NCBI GenBank assembly: GCA_951813605.1
Contig: OX638379.1
Location: 4,352,062-4,416,061, forward strand
Direction: 5' to 3'
Length of the DNA stretch: 64,000 nucleotides
DNA from: an uncultured Bryobacterales bacterium
Lineage (GTDB): Bacteria > Acidobacteriota > Terriglobia > Bryobacterales > UBA6623
Shown here: positions 6,857 to 14,359 of the stretch, piece after piece
Numbering within the stretch: position 1 is the stretch's first letter
Layout of the letters: each line of letters starts with the position of its first letter
Translations under genes and position numbers: made by a program
The notes under the pieces: generated by a model
Told to the model about the DNA's origin: nothing
Databases searched by the model: none
Seen by the model: only the letters and a program-made list of their open reading frames with translations

Positions 6857-8239
6857 CTAAGGCTCGTCACTGGCGTCCCCCAGGCCCCGGGCCTGGAAGG
6901 TTGCGAGCGCGAGGGCCCGCGCCAGCTCGGAGCTGTCCATCTCGCCCAGGAGCCCGGGCAGGCCCGCCAGGAACTCCTCGTAGCTGGAGGCCTTCGCCGC
7001 GAGCCGGCGGACCGGCTCGAGAAGCGGCTCCATGACCGGCTGCCAGCCGTCGGCGGCGCGAGCCTCGAGCCCCTCGAGCAGGCCTTCCGGCGGGCGCGAG
7101 GCGGCGGCCAGCGCTCGCGCGGCCGCAGGTCCGGGACGTTCCGGGGCCCGCAGCACGTCGGCATCCTCCGGCGGGTCCGGCCAGCCCAGGCGGTCGCGGA
7201 CCACCGAGGTCTCGACCTCCATGCCGAAGGGAACCAGCAGGCGGAGCGCCCTGACCAGCGCGTCGACATCCTCCGGGTCGCGCGCCCGCAGCACCACCCT
7301 GGGGTAGCGCTCCTGCGGGCCGTGGTTCAGGTCGACGCAGGGCTTGACCAGGTGGCGGGAGAGCGTCTCGGCGAGCTCCTCGCAGTCACCCCTGAGAATG
7401 TCGTGGCGGACCTCGGCCTGCGCGTCGTCGGAGCCCAGCCGGCCGGGCGTGCCCTGGGTCGTCGCGGCCTGGCCGAGGACGATGATGGAGACCTGCTCGT
7501 CCATCCAGCGCATGAAGCGCTCGTAGGCGTCGGAGGAGCTCGACCGGGCGGCCTCGATCAGCTCGATGGCCATCGATTCGGGGATCGTCGCCGCGGCGTC
7601 CGACCCGATCCCGAACACGGCCTGCTGGAGGGTCGCCTTGTCCTCCTCGCTGGCGTCCGGACCGTACTTGCCCAGCCGGATCGGCCGGCCGTAGACCTCC
7701 AGCCATCCGCTCCAGCCGGTCAGGGCCCAGCTCGCCAGGCAGTACAGCGCGGCGACCGGGCGGGCCAGGCCGCCGCGGGCGGGGATCCCCGGCCGCAGGG
7801 ACGGCGCGTGGACGATCCACTTGCCGCGCTCGAGGGACGTGCCCTCGGCCGGATCCTCTTCGGACAGCAGTCTCAGCTGGTGCGCGTCCTCGCGGCCCCA
7901 GCGGAACCAGCGCGGGTCGCGCCAGGCGTAGCCGGCGGGCGTCCACGTCCTGCCGGAGCGATCCCACAGGATCTCGTTCGCGGAGACGCCCGGACCGAAG
8001 CCCCAGAGGCACTGGGAGAGCAGGCTCCGGAACGCCGGGGCGCGCACGATCTCGCGGATCTCGTCCGCCAGGTCGATGTCGGCCTGCTCGTCGGAGGCCG
8101 CCTCCACGGACGGCTCGACGCCGAGGACCGCGCGGCGGCAGACGCCGATCACTGCCCCGTAGCGGCCCATGCGCTCCTCCATCTCGAGCGCCAGGGTGTA
8201 CATGTCGCGCGTCTCGCCGCTGTCTGCGGCGCGGATCAC
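6857..8239 (-). CDS. Mu gp29-like portal protein (DUF935), N-terminally truncated
   Basis: 460 codons from a GTG at 8239. Family features are the early IRAADSGETR....LEMEERMGRYGAVIG helix, then FGPGVSANEILWDRSGRTW, WRDPRWFRWGRED, SLERGKWIVHAPS, LASWALTGWSGWLEVYGRPIR (in segments), and the LGQAATTQGTPG loop. Intact gp29-type portals have ~50 more residues before this point. Upstream the frame stays open but ceases to look like the family, and the 47-bp repeat begins 94 bp before the GTG, so the natural start was probably lost when the block was cut. The portal forms the DNA entry ring of the capsid. Terminase genes, expected just upstream, are absent. Confidence 0.8.
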   Translation of the reverse strand: MIRAADSGETRDMYTLALEMEERMGRYGAVIGVCRRAVLGVEPSVEAASDEQADIDLADEIREIVRAPAFRSLLSQCLWGFGPGVSANEILWDRSGRTWTPAGYAWRDPRWFRWGREDAHQLRLLSEEDPAEGTSLERGKWIVHAPSLRPGIPARGGLARPVAALYCLASWALTGWSGWLEVYGRPIRLGKYGPDASEEDKATLQQAVFGIGSDAAATIPESMAIELIEAARSSSSDAYERFMRWMDEQVSIIVLGQAATTQGTPGRLGSDDAQAEVRHDILRGDCEELAETLSRHLVKPCVDLNHGPQERYPRVVLRARDPEDVDALVRALRLLVPFGMEVETSVVRDRLGWPDPPEDADVLRAPERPGPAAARALAAASRPPEGLLEGLEARAADGWQPVMEPLLEPVRRLAAKASSYEEFLAGLPGLLGEMDSSELARALALATFQARGLGDASDEP

Positions 8240-8333
8240 GGCGGCGCGCCCCGTGTAGCTGACGTTCTGCCGGCCCTTGGCACTTGACTTCCCGAACTGT
8301 CTTCGACACCATGGTGCGGCACTCTTCGAGCCT

Positions 8334-8380
8334 CAGCACCTGCCGCACCCTTAACTGTCCACCAAAGCCTAGTAACCCCA
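8334..8380. repeat. 47-bp perfect direct repeat, copy 2 (right border of phage block)
   Basis: Same 47 bases and orientation as 415-461. It stands between the truncated portal and an IS3-type OrfA fragment. On both outer and inner sides the neighbouring gene is broken, as at the other copies. Confidence 0.85.
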
Positions 8381-8503
8381 GAGTTCGGGATCTCGCCGGA
8401 CTCGGTGCGGCGCTGGGTGCAGCAATCCGGGCGCGACCAGGCCCTGCGCCGGGATGGCCTGGCCACGTCCGAGCGCTAGGACCTGGCGCAGCTGCGCCTG
8501 AAT
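8381..8503 (+). pseudogene. IS3-family OrfA (helix-turn-helix) fragment
   Basis: Directly after the repeat the plus strand reads EFGISPDSVRRWVQQSGRD then QALRRDGLATSER, a stop codon (TAG at ~8479), and DLAQLRLNS. This is the helix-turn-helix and start of the leucine-zipper region of IS3 OrfA proteins (typically SER.EL..LR.EN). It lacks the N-terminus, the rest of OrfA and all of OrfB, and has an internal stop. It supports the idea that the 47-bp repeats are the ends of a lost IS3-group element. Confidence 0.6.
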
Positions 8504-9889
8504 TCAGTATGTTCCCGGTCGAGCTTCCGCGTCATACTCAAGGACGAGCATCTTGAAACTCGAATTGAGTTTGCTCTCATATGTGCCCACATGCTTGAAT
8601 CCCCTCTCGCCGGCGAAACCTTCGAATGAATCCACGTCATAACGCGTCGATACCATCAGCACCATGTCCTGCCCGTCTTTCGCCGGCGTAGTGCAAATCA
8701 GTGGGACTGAACAAGGGACCTTCGGACTGTGCTCTGGATGGGAGAATTCGACACTGATCTTACCAACAGCATCTTCAATGGCGTTTTTGTTACCTAGGTG
8801 CGGCCACACGGTTGCCAGAGCGGGTCTAAGAAAGTCCCTAACATAGGGTTGGTCGTAATTTTCTTTCACTTCTTTGAGATAGCTCTCGCGATCCTGAGAC
8901 TCCTTATCAATCGTATCCATAGAAATCATTAGCCAGTCTCCTGTCTTACACTGATTAGACACTGATTTGAAGAATTCTTCTTCATTCAGGTTGCCGATCG
9001 TACCACCCGTAATGAACCACGCCATCGGACCATGCGGATTGCGTAATGAATCGCCAGAGCCCAATGTCATGAAATCTAGAAGATAAAACGAGAGTTGATT
9101 CTCATAAAAGACTCTATATTCCCCTTTCAAAAAAAGCGTCATTAATTCTTGAGCTGTCGCATACAGCATATGGGAACTGTAGTCAACAACGGCATAGGTT
9201 TTACGATCATCCCCTTTTGCTCTGGTCATTAGACTCTTGATAATAGCAAAGTCTTTTGAAGCAGAACCCGCTCCAAAAGCCACCACCCCTCCCGCGGTTT
9301 TGCAGAAGGAATTCCATTGTTTGCTCTCCAAGAACTCCTCAAGCGCACTCTGGCATTGCCCGTATAGTGTATAAGCATGAGAACCTTTGACATTGTTCCA
9401 TAGTAATGCTGCGTCCGGTGTTAGATACAAACGTCTCTCATCGAGAACTCCTCGCCGGACATCTTCGCTAACGGCCGGCATGTTTTCCAAGCGCATACGG
9501 ACGACAACGAACTCATGTGTCGCATCACCATCTCCGACAGAATTTTTGAGTTGTGCCAAGCTACCACCTATAAGACATTGTCGCAGTTCATTCATATCTA
9601 TCGGCAATTTGTCACCCAACATGTTGCATACCAAGTCGACGAATTGCTTGCCTCGGTGCCCTGTTGGTGCATGTCTCTGCCAGCCCTTTTTTATGCTTTC
9701 CGCAAGCGCCGCGCAAGTCGTTTCACGGAATTCAGCGCCGATTTTCGGCGACCTATCCGGGTAACGTATTTGGATGAGGGCTTCGGCTAATTGTCTGTTT
9801 GTATCAACCGTTTGGCCCGTTCGATCCGATGCGATTTGCATTAGCCAAACGCGCTTTTGATGCCAATATTTGATTTCGCCACCGGTCAT
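8504..9889 (-). CDS. EgtD-like SAM-dependent methyltransferase with unknown N-terminal domain
   Basis: 461 residues from the ATG at 9889; a longer frame reaches 9988 but would run into the transporter gene. The C-terminal ~270 residues follow the Methyltransf_33 (histidine-specific methyltransferase EgtD) plan. There is a SAM motif VVAFGAGSASKDF (203-213), an acidic loop VVDYSS (234-239), FITGGTIGNLNEEEF (292-306), ISMDTID, and a final STRYDVDSF...AGERGFKHVGTY with hydrophobic C-terminal strand. The first ~180 residues (TNRQLAEALIQIRYPD, LCNMLGD-like helices) match nothing I know, and EgtD itself is only ~320 residues. The gene starts 10 bp after the transporter stop and is presumably co-transcribed. 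Its DNA is clearly AT-richer than both flanks, which suggests transfer. No EgtB partner is nearby, so ergothioneine synthesis is not implied; the substrate is unknown. Confidence 0.65.
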   Translation of the reverse strand: MTGGEIKYWHQKRVWLMQIASDRTGQTVDTNRQLAEALIQIRYPDRSPKIGAEFRETTCAALAESIKKGWQRHAPTGHRGKQFVDLVCNMLGDKLPIDMNELRQCLIGGSLAQLKNSVGDGDATHEFVVVRMRLENMPAVSEDVRRGVLDERRLYLTPDAALLWNNVKGSHAYTLYGQCQSALEEFLESKQWNSFCKTAGGVVAFGAGSASKDFAIIKSLMTRAKGDDRKTYAVVDYSSHMLYATAQELMTLFLKGEYRVFYENQLSFYLLDFMTLGSGDSLRNPHGPMAWFITGGTIGNLNEEEFFKSVSNQCKTGDWLMISMDTIDKESQDRESYLKEVKENYDQPYVRDFLRPALATVWPHLGNKNAIEDAVGKISVEFSHPEHSPKVPCSVPLICTTPAKDGQDMVLMVSTRYDVDSFEGFAGERGFKHVGTYESKLNSSFKMLVLEYDAEARPGTY

Positions 9890-9899
9890 CGCAAACGAA

Positions 9900-11354
9900 T
9901 TAGCTTGTAGAAGTCCTGCCGGAGGTCGCAGGGCGACCTCTGTCTGTCGTCTTTGACGCTCTGAGCAGCGCGAAGTTCGCCACTGCACTGAGCAGCATGC
10001 CTACAGCAGCCTCGTTCAGGTATTCGGACAACCCGAAATGGACCCATGCAACCGCTGATGCAATACCGACGACCAACGCGCCATTCAGCGAAGCACCGGT
10101 ATGACGCCAGCGCATGACCTTGATCATAACAGGAACGGCTAATCCCGCACCGATCATTGACACAGACGACATTGCGAGTCCAGCAACGGTGCTGTCTGCG
10201 GCGGCCGTGACTGCGATGGTGACGGGTCCGGCAACGAGGGTAAGGTTCGTCAGAGAAGCGAGCCGTGCCCCCGCAGGAAAAAAGTGCTCCACAATGTCGC
10301 GTTTGATGCTCTGAGCCATGGAAATAAGAAGGGAATTCGCTGTAGAAGCAATCACACCGAAGACATCTGCCACAATGACTCCAGCAAGCACAGAGGTCAA
10401 GTTTGCCTTTACGAAGACGCTCAACCCAGCCTCTGGCTCGGCAATGTCTGGCATGATTCCGCGGAGCAGTACACCGAACACGGTCATAGCAACCCACGTT
10501 ATCTGGACGAAACCGATATAGATCCATCTCGCAGCTCGCGTCTCATCGGGGCTGCATGATGCCAGATAGCGGGATACAATCTGGGGCTGGCCAAGTCCAA
10601 ACCCAAGGGCCGCCGCAGCCCAACCGGCGATGAATCCTACGCTCCCCACCAATGAAGCGCCTGGGAGTGGATTCAGGAATCCCGGACCAGCCGACACAAT
10701 GTTTGATCGAAATTCAGGCTCCCGTGCGCTGATCCAGATTACACTAATCAGCACTAACAAAGTGCCCGTTAAGCGGAGGATCGCCTGAAAGGTGTCCACA
10801 TATACAGAGCCACGAAAACCCCCAATGCTGGAATAGGCGATGATAAGCAAGGCGAACAGTCCGAGCGCGGCATTAGCTGAAAGCTCGAAGGCTCCAGTCA
10901 AGAACGTTTGCCCGGCCTGCCACTGAGCTGCAGTATATCCTGCAAGGCCGAAAACGATCACGACTGTCGCAAGCACTGAGATCGACGATGCCCATCGGCC
11001 TGACAAGCCGTAGCGGAGCAGTTCGGAAATCGTGACTGCTCCACTGTGGTGCCCGACCGCGGTTATACGCTGCGGAAACCAACGCCAGAAAACCAGGTCT
11101 CCAAGTAGCCAAGCGATTGGAAACATCACCCATTGAATTCCATATTGGTACCCTAAACCGACAGCACCTGCGACCACGAAACCGCTATTGGCAGTGGCGC
11201 CGGCGCTTAGCCCAATGAGCCAGCGGCTCAGTGTCCGGCCGGACAGGTCATCGGTTATGGATTCCCTTCCCGATCGTCTGGCGATGACGGCAATACCAAA
11301 GGTCAGAATCAAAGACAGCGCAAAAACTGCGCCAGAAACGAATCCTTGGTTCAT
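9900..11354 (-). CDS. Sodium:solute symporter (SSS/PutP-like) family transporter
   Basis: 484 residues with about 13 hydrophobic segments spread through the chain. Diagnostic stretches are GLSAGATANSGFVVAGAVGLGY in the first helices, SSIGGFRGSVYVDTFQAILR, and FGLGQPQIVSRYLAS, which corresponds to the PutP GQP.I..R motif. Family members couple Na+ to uptake of proline, betaine, pantothenate, sugars or similar solutes; the substrate cannot be read from sequence. The ATG at 11354 overlaps the stop of a 42-codon leader ORF (ATGA), so translation is likely coupled to it. The methyltransferase gene follows after 10 bp. Base composition is intermediate between the AT-rich methyltransferase and the GC-rich island genes. 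Confidence 0.85.
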   Translation of the reverse strand: MNQGFVSGAVFALSLILTFGIAVIARRSGRESITDDLSGRTLSRWLIGLSAGATANSGFVVAGAVGLGYQYGIQWVMFPIAWLLGDLVFWRWFPQRITAVGHHSGAVTISELLRYGLSGRWASSISVLATVVIVFGLAGYTAAQWQAGQTFLTGAFELSANAALGLFALLIIAYSSIGGFRGSVYVDTFQAILRLTGTLLVLISVIWISAREPEFRSNIVSAGPGFLNPLPGASLVGSVGFIAGWAAAALGFGLGQPQIVSRYLASCSPDETRAARWIYIGFVQITWVAMTVFGVLLRGIMPDIAEPEAGLSVFVKANLTSVLAGVIVADVFGVIASTANSLLISMAQSIKRDIVEHFFPAGARLASLTNLTLVAGPVTIAVTAAADSTVAGLAMSSVSMIGAGLAVPVMIKVMRWRHTGASLNGALVVGIASAVAWVHFGLSEYLNEAAVGMLLSAVANFALLRASKTTDRGRPATSGRTSTS

Positions 11355-11479
11355 GCCGCTTCTCCGGCGGCACCGGCCGGATGGCGCTGCTCTACTGGGT
11401 ACGCGGGCGTGGCTAGCATGAGTAGCGGCAAGAGCATCGCGGCCGCCGCGCGAATCCGGTTGGGTATTGTGGCGATCAT
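11351..11479 (-). CDS. 42-codon leader ORF, duplicated 5' end of the exported coiled-coil gene
   Basis: From ATG 11479 it encodes a signal-peptide-like chain (IRAAAAMLLPLLMLATPAYP) and stops by TGA inside the start codon of the transporter. The first 41 residues match the start of the 257-residue protein at 14360-15133 except for one G to R change. It is therefore a truncated copy, not an independent gene. Its ribosome site (GGAGGACC, 6-8 bases upstream) is identical in both copies. It probably serves, by accident or selection, as a translated leader for the transporter. Confidence 0.65.
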   Translation of the reverse strand: MIATIPNRIRAAAAMLLPLLMLATPAYPVEQRHPAGAAGEAA

Positions 11480-11595
11480 CGTTTGGTCCTCCGTTTGCTG
11501 GTGAGCCGGGTGACCGGTGGCCTTCCGCCTCGCGAGTTCAGCTTGACCCGAGCCCAGCGGCTTGTCCAGGGAACGGCCGGCGAACGGTCGGGGAA
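11357..11595. repeat. 239-bp direct repeat, copy 1
   Basis: Matches 15011-15249 with only about three substitutions, in the same orientation. It covers ~116 bp upstream of an ATG plus the first ~41 codons. The copy lies between the last gene of the five-gene operon (stop 11653) and the transporter. Confidence 0.9.
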
Positions 11596-11652
11596 CGCAT
11601 TGTAGAGTCGAGAGTCGGTCGCCAAGGCCAGGGCTATGCAGGCAGCGGTAGT

Positions 11653-12216
11653 TCATTGACGGGTCAACCTCGGGGGTCTGTCGAGCCTTTTTCGGACTCG
11701 GGTTAGAACCTCGCGTATGGCGCTGGACGTGGTTCGAGGGAGCCGCCCGGGAGTGATCGCCACCGACCGCGTGCTTCTCGCACTTGCCAGGAACCTGGCT
11801 TCGGTTTGATACGCGTAGGCCTGCGTCCCCATCCGCCTCGAACCGCGCCAGGGCTCCAGGTGCGCGGCCTCGTGAACGATCGTTGCGGCGATGTCCAGTG
11901 CGGAACGGTCAAGGATCGCGACCTGTGCCATCCGGCGGCCGCGACGCACCATCGCGACTCCAACAGCGCGGCGGCCGTCGCGGAGGACGAGCACGTCAGA
12001 TCTGACGAAGTCGAGCTGGTCGATGTTGGAAACCACGTATTCCAGCCAGCCGGCCTGCCTGAGCAGGGTTGCATACGGATCCGGAATCTCAGCCCCTCTG
12101 CTGGGCGCAACAGTCCAGACCACGTTGGTTGCGATCTCGGCGGCTGCGTTTCCGGCGCTCGTTGGTTCGGCCCACGCCAGCCCGGCAAACAATAGAAGCC
12201 CTATCGGTCGGCGCAT
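11653..12216 (-). CDS. Exported protein with HExxH motif (putative metalloprotease-like), last gene of operon
   Basis: 187 residues. A signal peptide (RRPIGLLLFAGLAWAEPTSAG) is followed by a mature chain with VLRDGRRAVGVAMVRRGRRMAQVAILDR (in segments) and then IAATIVHEAAHLEPW. HEAAH fits HExxH, the zinc-binding helix of many metallopeptidases, and a His/Glu-rich continuation follows. No third ligand can be assigned with confidence. A similar motif occurs in proteins annotated only as putative metallopeptidases. It begins 9 bp after the preceding gene and ends the five-gene series. It may process or remodel the partner proteins in the periplasm, which is inference. Confidence 0.55.
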   Translation of the reverse strand: MRRPIGLLLFAGLAWAEPTSAGNAAAEIATNVVWTVAPSRGAEIPDPYATLLRQAGWLEYVVSNIDQLDFVRSDVLVLRDGRRAVGVAMVRRGRRMAQVAILDRSALDIAATIVHEAAHLEPWRGSRRMGTQAYAYQTEARFLASARSTRSVAITPGRLPRTTSSAIREVLTRVRKRLDRPPRLTRQ

Positions 12217-12225
12217 TGTCGTCTC

Positions 12226-12972
12226 CTATGTTCCGGAATCCGGGCCGCCGTGAACGCTCACGACCTCGAACCCCGGCGGCAGCTGACGGCCGAATCGAAT
12301 CGTGGCCCCATCGACATCTCCGGCGAGGTTCGCTTCCGCCGCGGCATCGCGAATGGCCCGCAACAGATCTTCGGTAAACGCCGTCGGCAAGAGCGCGTAG
12401 GCACAGCCGGCGACCAGTTCCCCTTCCGTGAAATGGCGGCGGATTTCCGGCCATCCCGTGGCATCGAGCAGAGCGAAGAGCTGGTATTCCCGAAAATCGA
12501 ATACGTGCGCGGCCGGGAGGCGGTCCTTGTCCTTCCAGCGGACAAGCGGGTCGAGACTCGACGGCCGGCGGGACCCGCTGCAGTCAGCGGAGTCCCAGGA
12601 GATTCCGACCCATCCGCCGTAGACTTCGAGGACGCTCAGGATGGCATGGCCGGGGTCCGGCGCGACCTCGAGCACGATCGCGCTCATCGTGGCGCGGGTG
12701 GCGTGCGCGGAGGCAAGCAACTGTTGTTCCGCGCGGCATTCGGGCGCAGCGCAGGCTTGCTGATTCCCCGCGTTCGTCAGGTCCGGCGGGACAAGCTCGA
12801 CGAGAACCCAAGCGTCGTCCGCCACGTGGCCCAACACGGGCCCTTCCAGCGCGGGCAGGAACAGCATTGCCGCCAAGCACGCCTCCAGCGCCGCGGCGAC
12901 CCCGATCGAAAGAACTTGGGACCGCGGCCGCCCAGGCAGCAACGACGGCTGGAAATTGGTTTCCTGACTCAT
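12226..12972 (-). CDS. Single-pass membrane protein of unknown function (operon gene 4)
   Basis: 248 residues from the ATG at 12972, which overlaps the previous stop (ATGA); the open frame to 13011 is not needed. After ~20 polar residues comes one hydrophobic span (VLSIGVAAALEACLAAMLFL), then an extracytoplasmic domain of ~200 residues. That domain has a C..C pair (QQACAAPECRAEQQ) and a C-terminal FTEDLLRAIRDAAAEANLAG, with FGRQLPPGFEVVSV at the end. N-in single-pass topology recalls TonB- or TolA-like linkers, but no family signature is present. Function unknown; gene coupling ties it to the exported coiled-coil proteins. Confidence 0.55.
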   Translation of the reverse strand: MSQETNFQPSLLPGRPRSQVLSIGVAAALEACLAAMLFLPALEGPVLGHVADDAWVLVELVPPDLTNAGNQQACAAPECRAEQQLLASAHATRATMSAIVLEVAPDPGHAILSVLEVYGGWVGISWDSADCSGSRRPSSLDPLVRWKDKDRLPAAHVFDFREYQLFALLDATGWPEIRRHFTEGELVAGCAYALLPTAFTEDLLRAIRDAAAEANLAGDVDGATIRFGRQLPPGFEVVSVHGGPDSGT

Positions 12973-13631
12973 TGGATCGCCCCCTGCCGGGATTGTCGGA
13001 TTCGGCGACATAGCTCGCGCTCCCGCTGCTCCCGGCGCTCGTATTCGTCTCGCCGGCGCGTGCGTTCCCTATTCAGGCCTGCGATCACGGCCTCGATACT
13101 GTCAAGCAGCTCCTTCGCTTCACGCAAGCCGTTCGCGGCAGCGCCCGCACCGACTTGAGCGTTACGAAGCGCGGCATCGACATTGCGCCGCTGGCGCTCC
13201 AACGACTCGGAGACGAGCCCTCCTTCGTAAGGTCGCCTTGCGGGAGTTTCGGCTTGCCCGTCGCGGAGCCGCCGCTCTGATTGGGCATGCTGATCGAAGT
13301 CGGCGCGAAAATGCCGGAGCCGACCGCGGGTCGCCAGCAGCCATCGGGCGTAGTACGCCAGCCATCCCCGCATCGCGCGCTCGCTGGCGGCCCTGGCCCT
13401 GGAAAACCGCTTCAAGGAAGCACCGGTGCATGGCGGTGCCTCGACCGCAGATGCGCTCTCGTCCAGCTCCTGCCAGCGCCGCTCGAGATCGACGGCATGC
13501 TCCCAGTAGGCGCAGAACCGCTCGCGGAATTCGTCGCAGGGGCTGCCGATCGAGTCTTGAGCGTTGAGCGGCGATACGCTCTCGCCTATGACGACGAGAG
13601 CCAGCAAGGTGATCACAGCGCGCGAAATCAT
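12969..13631 (-). CDS. Exported coiled-coil protein of unknown function (operon gene 3)
   Basis: 220 residues. A signal peptide (ISRAVITLLALVVIGESVSPLNA) is followed by a mature chain rich in Arg, Glu and Ala. It has CDEFRERFCAYWEHAVDLER near the start and a long C-terminal helix (LREAKELLDSIEAVIAGLNR, RRRDEYERREQRERELCRRI). Three or four Cys residues could form disulfides in the periplasm. It overlaps both neighbours by ATGA, so the genes are probably made in fixed ratio. I recognise no family. Confidence 0.6.
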   Translation of the reverse strand: MISRAVITLLALVVIGESVSPLNAQDSIGSPCDEFRERFCAYWEHAVDLERRWQELDESASAVEAPPCTGASLKRFSRARAASERAMRGWLAYYARWLLATRGRLRHFRADFDQHAQSERRLRDGQAETPARRPYEGGLVSESLERQRRNVDAALRNAQVGAGAAANGLREAKELLDSIEAVIAGLNRERTRRRDEYERREQRERELCRRIRQSRQGAIQ

Positions 13632-14350
13632 GGAAGCCCGCCTTCGGTCGCGCCACGGTCAAGTTTCTTGACCGTGCTTTCCAGCTCGCCGTAGTAGCGC
13701 CGCCAGAGGCGCGCCTCCTCGTCGTTGAGGCTGACCTGCGCTTGCCAAAGCTGCGCGGTCCGCCGCGCCTCGCTTTCCAGCTCCGCTGCCCCGGAACGCA
13801 CGTCCGCTTCGGCGGTCGCGATTTTTCTCAGGATCGCGCTCTGACGGCTGACGCGGAGGCGCATCTCGCGGATCTGCTCGAGCCGCGCCTCGAGCGGGCC
13901 CGTCTCAAGGGCGCCGGCAGCCGACGAGAGTGCTTCCATTACACGGAGTTCCGCGGCATCGAGCTCTTCGCGCTGCCGTTCAAGGTGAACCTTGACGGCG
14001 CCTAGGGCGGATCCGTCCGCCGCTAGCCGCTCAAGAACTTCGAGCGCCGTCAGGCTCGCGCGGCGGTTGGCCTCCAGCCATCTGCCGCGGGCCCGGTGGT
14101 ATTCGTCGCGGGCTTCAGCGGCCCTTCCGATCAGAGGAACGAGCCGGGCGGCGGGCATCTTGGTGATGCGGGCTTCGAGCTGCCCACTGTCGATTGCGGC
14201 CCAGCGACCAAGCGCCTGCTCGGGAAATGCGAGATTTCGTTCTTCCTTGTCGCGATCGTTCGGGACGGCTATGATGCGGTCGACTTGAGCGCTTCCCGGA
14301 TTCACAACAATGCACGCGATGCAAACTGAAAATAGAACCAACTGCTTCAT
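13628..14350 (-). CDS. Exported coiled-coil protein of unknown function (operon gene 2)
   Basis: 240 residues with a clear signal peptide (KQLVLFSVCIACIVVNPGSAQ) and then almost continuous predicted helix: LVPLIGRAAEARDEYHRARG, LTALEVLERLAADG, VHLERQREELDAAELRVMEA, LEARLEQIREMRLRVSRQSA. The heptad-like spacing of Leu/Ile/Ala and the charge pattern indicate coiled coils, probably oligomeric. It starts 9 bp after gene 1 and overlaps gene 3 by ATGA. Exported coiled-coil proteins in series recall structural or secretion-accessory components, but no known system is matched. Confidence 0.6.
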   Translation of the reverse strand: MKQLVLFSVCIACIVVNPGSAQVDRIIAVPNDRDKEERNLAFPEQALGRWAAIDSGQLEARITKMPAARLVPLIGRAAEARDEYHRARGRWLEANRRASLTALEVLERLAADGSALGAVKVHLERQREELDAAELRVMEALSSAAGALETGPLEARLEQIREMRLRVSRQSAILRKIATAEADVRSGAAELESEARRTAQLWQAQVSLNDEEARLWRRYYGELESTVKKLDRGATEGGLP

Positions 14351-14359
14351 GTCCGCCTC

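Noticed and set aside
5828..8287. Plus-strand open frame of 819 codons opposite the portal, Dam and F-like genes
   Set aside because: It is a shadow of minus-strand genes with clear family motifs, and it has no recognisable domain of its own.
462..8333. Reading the phage block as a working prophage or gene transfer agent
   Set aside because: The terminase, tail and integration genes are absent, and the portal, Dam and endolysin genes are damaged.
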